From: Xanthoparmelia taractica | Taxonomy: Eukaryota > Ascomycota > Lecanoromycetes > Lecanorales > Parmeliaceae | Reading direction: 5' to 3' | NCBI GenBank assembly: GCA_033085395.1 | Contig: JANQBS010000131.1 | Location: 46,919 to 110,918, forward strand | DNA length: 64,000 bases | Shown: positions 61,758-64,000 of the stretch, in pieces | How the letters are laid out: each line of letters opens with the position of its first letter | Numbering within the stretch: the first letter of the stretch is position 1 | Position numbers and translations under genes: made by a program | Notes under the pieces: generated by a model | The model's input: only the letters and a program-made list of their open reading frames with translations | Told to the model about the DNA's origin: nothing | Database searches by the model: none

Positions 61758-63890
61758 GTTGGTTTAGATATCAAACCGTCCAACCAATAGTTAAACTAGT
61801 TCAACTAATAGTCCACCACTATTCTATATTAATTTCGAGTTCGTTAGTAACTCCCTTTTCCATAATAATAACAATCGTATATAGATCTTTCTTCGTGAAG
61901 ATATCCAATCGAAACCATGATTTCAGACACTTCAATAGCTTAATAATCTCACTTTTAAGTCTATCTCTTAAGTCCGAGATCGTATATTTAGCCCCTAAAA
62001 ATACGCGTTTCGCTTTCGAAGACATAGCTAATATAAAGTAGATATCAATAGCCATCTTTGAAAGAAGAGGATATCGAGTACGTTACTCCGATTCTAGCCA
62101 CCAATCGAGTGCTATTCTATTCTTATCTTCTTCACGAAGTATAAAATAATTAGTAATATAGAGATCGAACTCGTCAAGAGTATTGTTAGGCTGTACGGAG
62201 CCGTACGAGTACCAGTGTGGGGTCCCGGGTACGTCGTATGGGCTTCATATGAGCAAATAGGGTGCCCCTTCTATGAAGCGCGGCACCCGAACCCATGAGT
62301 TATATTTTTGGCTTTATGGTACAATTGGAAAGCGCCCTCACAAGTATTTTCGGAGTCTTTCGCCTTATTCTCCTAATTATTTAATCACTTAAAATACTAA
62401 TTATTAGTAAATTTGTGAGACGTACGATTTAAGGAGGTATAAATAGCTAGGCCGATGAAAGATCGATACGTAGTCTCCTAAAATTTCTTTATAGTTACCT
62501 TTATATTTGATTGCCACTTAGGATTTCAACGTTTAAAATACTTTTACTTCTTTTTAAGGTTTAAAACGATAGCGGCGATATATATAGACGCTCTTTTGAT
62601 CTTATTTTAATATTTTAAGAGCTTAATAAGATCGGCGTGAAGAGACTCTCTTATAAAGTTATAATAGACGAATTCTTCGATAGTATGCTCGAAATAAGCA
62701 CATAGAAAGTTTATAGAAGAAAGAATTTCGTCTAAGGTCGCCGCACGGCTTTTAATAATTTTTATAGCATCGTGAAAGACCTAAAAAAAGTCGCGAATAT
62801 AATCGAGTATTTTCCACTTCTTAGCACTGAGTAAATTAGTAAATAACTCGAGTTTCTCGTTGCTAATGACTATAATTTATGCCTTAATCTTTTTAATAAC
62901 CCAGTTAAGTATATCTTATCATAAATTTCATCTAGTACTATTATCACGATGTGATATATAGCCCTAGGCGGTTCGATCTCTAAAGGATTAAATGCGCTAA
63001 GGGCTTTTTATAATTTATACAATAATATTATGTAGTTTGCCGAGAGGTTCTAGTCGTCGCTACTAATTTAATTAAGCATCGAAGAAAGAGTTAGCGAGAT
63101 TCTCTAAAAATTCGTAATTATTAATTATTTTTTTAAAGAGAAAGGTCTAAATAGTTAGATTAAGAACGTATTTATTATATCTAAGACGTCGTTGCTGAGC
63201 ATTATAAAAGACTTCTTTCTCGTTTAAAGTAGTAGTAATAGTAGCAATAAGTTGATTATTGAAATTAGCATTATCTATAATTATATAGCCCAACTTATTG
63301 CGAATCCCGAAATCCTCGAGTATAACGAGAACATATATCGTCTAATTTAGCCCTGAGTGATCTTCTTCGAGCTCCTTAAGTCCGAGAGTCACAGCGTGTA
63401 ATTTGAAGTCTTCCCTAGTGAAATACGCGATCACTACTAGTAGTCTAAGATAGTTGAAAGACGTTCACATATCGCATATGATATAAATATCTGATATAAC
63501 TATTGCTAGCATATAACGTAGTCTTTTTTTTTCTTCAGCAAATAAACCTTTAGCATAGATCTTTATAATCGAGTTAGAGTTAAAAAGTATTCGATTAACC
63601 ACGAGATTAACGTATTCTAAGAATACTCGAAAGTTCTTATTTCTAACTTAATTAAAGGCGATATTATAATTAACGATTTATTAAAGATAGAGATATTTTA
63701 AAGTGTCTTTATTTAGACTAATTTTTATTAATTTCTTTCTTTTTTTCTTCTCTACTTAACGATTAATCTTAGCTTTATATAAAATCGCTATATCTATTAT
63801 TATTTCATCTTATATTCTTTTTTCAGCGACGCTACTAGCTATAAGATCGATTAAGTATACTTCTTTCAGGTGACGAGATATTATCCCAAT
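61758..63890 (-). mobile_element. hAT transposon relic, RIP-mutated
   Basis: Minus-strand hAT transposase remnants in order: EYVNLVVNRILFNSNS, KGLFAEEKKRLRYMLA, FTREDFKLHAVTLGLKELE, GYIIIDNANFNNQLI (catalytic Asp region), ASIYIAAIVLNLKKK, KWQSNIKVTIKKF, and the C-terminal dimerisation region MAIDIYFILAMSSKAKRVF followed by GAKYTISDLRDRLKSEII (62055-61819). Numerous TAA/TAG/TGA, several where Trp or Gln is expected, show RIP-type decay. The solo-LTR copy at 62184-62342 splits it. The terminal repeats are not clear; the left side is cut by the Fot/pogo insertion point. Confidence 0.8.
62184..62342 (+). mobile_element. Putative solo LTR, family B copy 2 (159 bp)
   Basis: Starts TGTTAGGCTGTACGGAGCC and ends GGAAAGCGCCCTCACA like the copy at 17176-17326, flanked by its own target duplication AGTAT (62179-62183 and 62343-62347). 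It differs from copy 1 by substitutions and small indels in the first third and by a few C-to-T changes (GAGTCATATT to GAGTTATATT). Inserted in the hAT relic. Confidence 0.85.
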
Positions 63891-64000
63891 TACGAGTCGG
63901 AAAGGTGTGGTATCTGTTGAACATAGTCGTTTTTAACTTTTTTTTAACTTTTTTTTTAAAAAATTATATCTTTTTAATCTATTTATAGAATTTTATAATT
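63891..64000. mobile_element. Second copy of the 274-bp inverted-repeat element, partial
   Basis: Begins TACGAGTCGGAAAGGTGTGG and matches, in inverted orientation, the right end of the element at 24651-24924 for about 105 bp to the window end. Differences include TTTTCAAC to TTTTTAAC and TTTCAAC to TTTTAAC, i.e. CA to TA, and a slightly longer T run. Confidence 0.8.

Noticed and set aside
17176..62342. The two 151/159-bp repeats as the paired LTRs of one giant retroelement
   Set aside because: Each copy has its own different 5-bp duplication (GTCGC, AGTAT) and they are 45 kb apart with ordinary genes between, so they are independent insertions.
1..64000. A new multi-gene defence, mobile or biosynthetic system
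   Set aside because: No co-oriented, tightly spaced group of unfamiliar genes is visible; intact genes belong to known families and the remainder is decayed repeats.

Overview
The window looks like accessory DNA of a filamentous ascomycete, most likely a Dothideomycete (Pleosporales-like). This is inferred from short GT...AG introns of about 50-100 nt with CTRAC-like branch sites, the family content (fungal rhodopsin-domain membrane proteins, secondary-metabolite-type O-methyltransferase, S8 peptidase with HGSCVASK motif, GT34) and AT-rich repeat blocks that look destroyed by repeat-induced point mutation (RIP). I recognise no rRNA, tRNA or CRISPR.

Layout. 0-11.3 kb: S8 peptidase (-), aminoglycoside-phosphotransferase-like kinase (-), small His/Cys protein (-), decayed rhodopsin-domain gene (-), then a convergent pair: O-methyltransferase (+, truncated by an in-frame TAA and lacking the usual catalytic His) and FAD monooxygenase (-). 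The pair resembles the remains of a secondary-metabolite cluster; no core synthase is visible. 12.5-26.9 kb: one RIP-destroyed block without an open frame of useful length. It holds a reverse-transcriptase relic, a 40-bp tandem array, two intact GC-richer insertions that look like solo LTRs (TG...CA ends, 5-bp target duplications), and a 274-bp inverted-repeat element. 27-32 kb: gene-poor, with fragments I cannot name and a 44-bp element made only of the two ends of a Fot/pogo transposon. 32.4-43.5 kb: two rhodopsin-domain genes, a secreted protein and an F-box protein. 47.9-58.6 kb: a seven-exon APC permease, a third intact rhodopsin-domain gene, a TAM/LaeA-like methyltransferase and a GT34 glycosyltransferase. 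59-64 kb: a truncated HMG-CoA synthase copy abutting an almost intact Fot/pogo transposon, then a RIP-mutated hAT transposon (-) carrying a second copy of one solo-LTR family, and finally the edge of a second copy of the 274-bp element.

The main story is genome defence against repeats. Long repeats are riddled with CA-to-TA changes, while elements under about 300 bp keep their ends and target duplications. The same mutation type (CAA/CAG to TAA/TAG) is the simplest explanation for nonsense codons in the Fot transposase and in two single-copy-looking genes (O-methyltransferase, decayed rhodopsin gene). I found no convincing new multi-gene system; the most unusual items are the 44-bp minimal Fot derivative, the nested small elements with clean target duplications, and the doubly disabled methyltransferase beside an intact monooxygenase.
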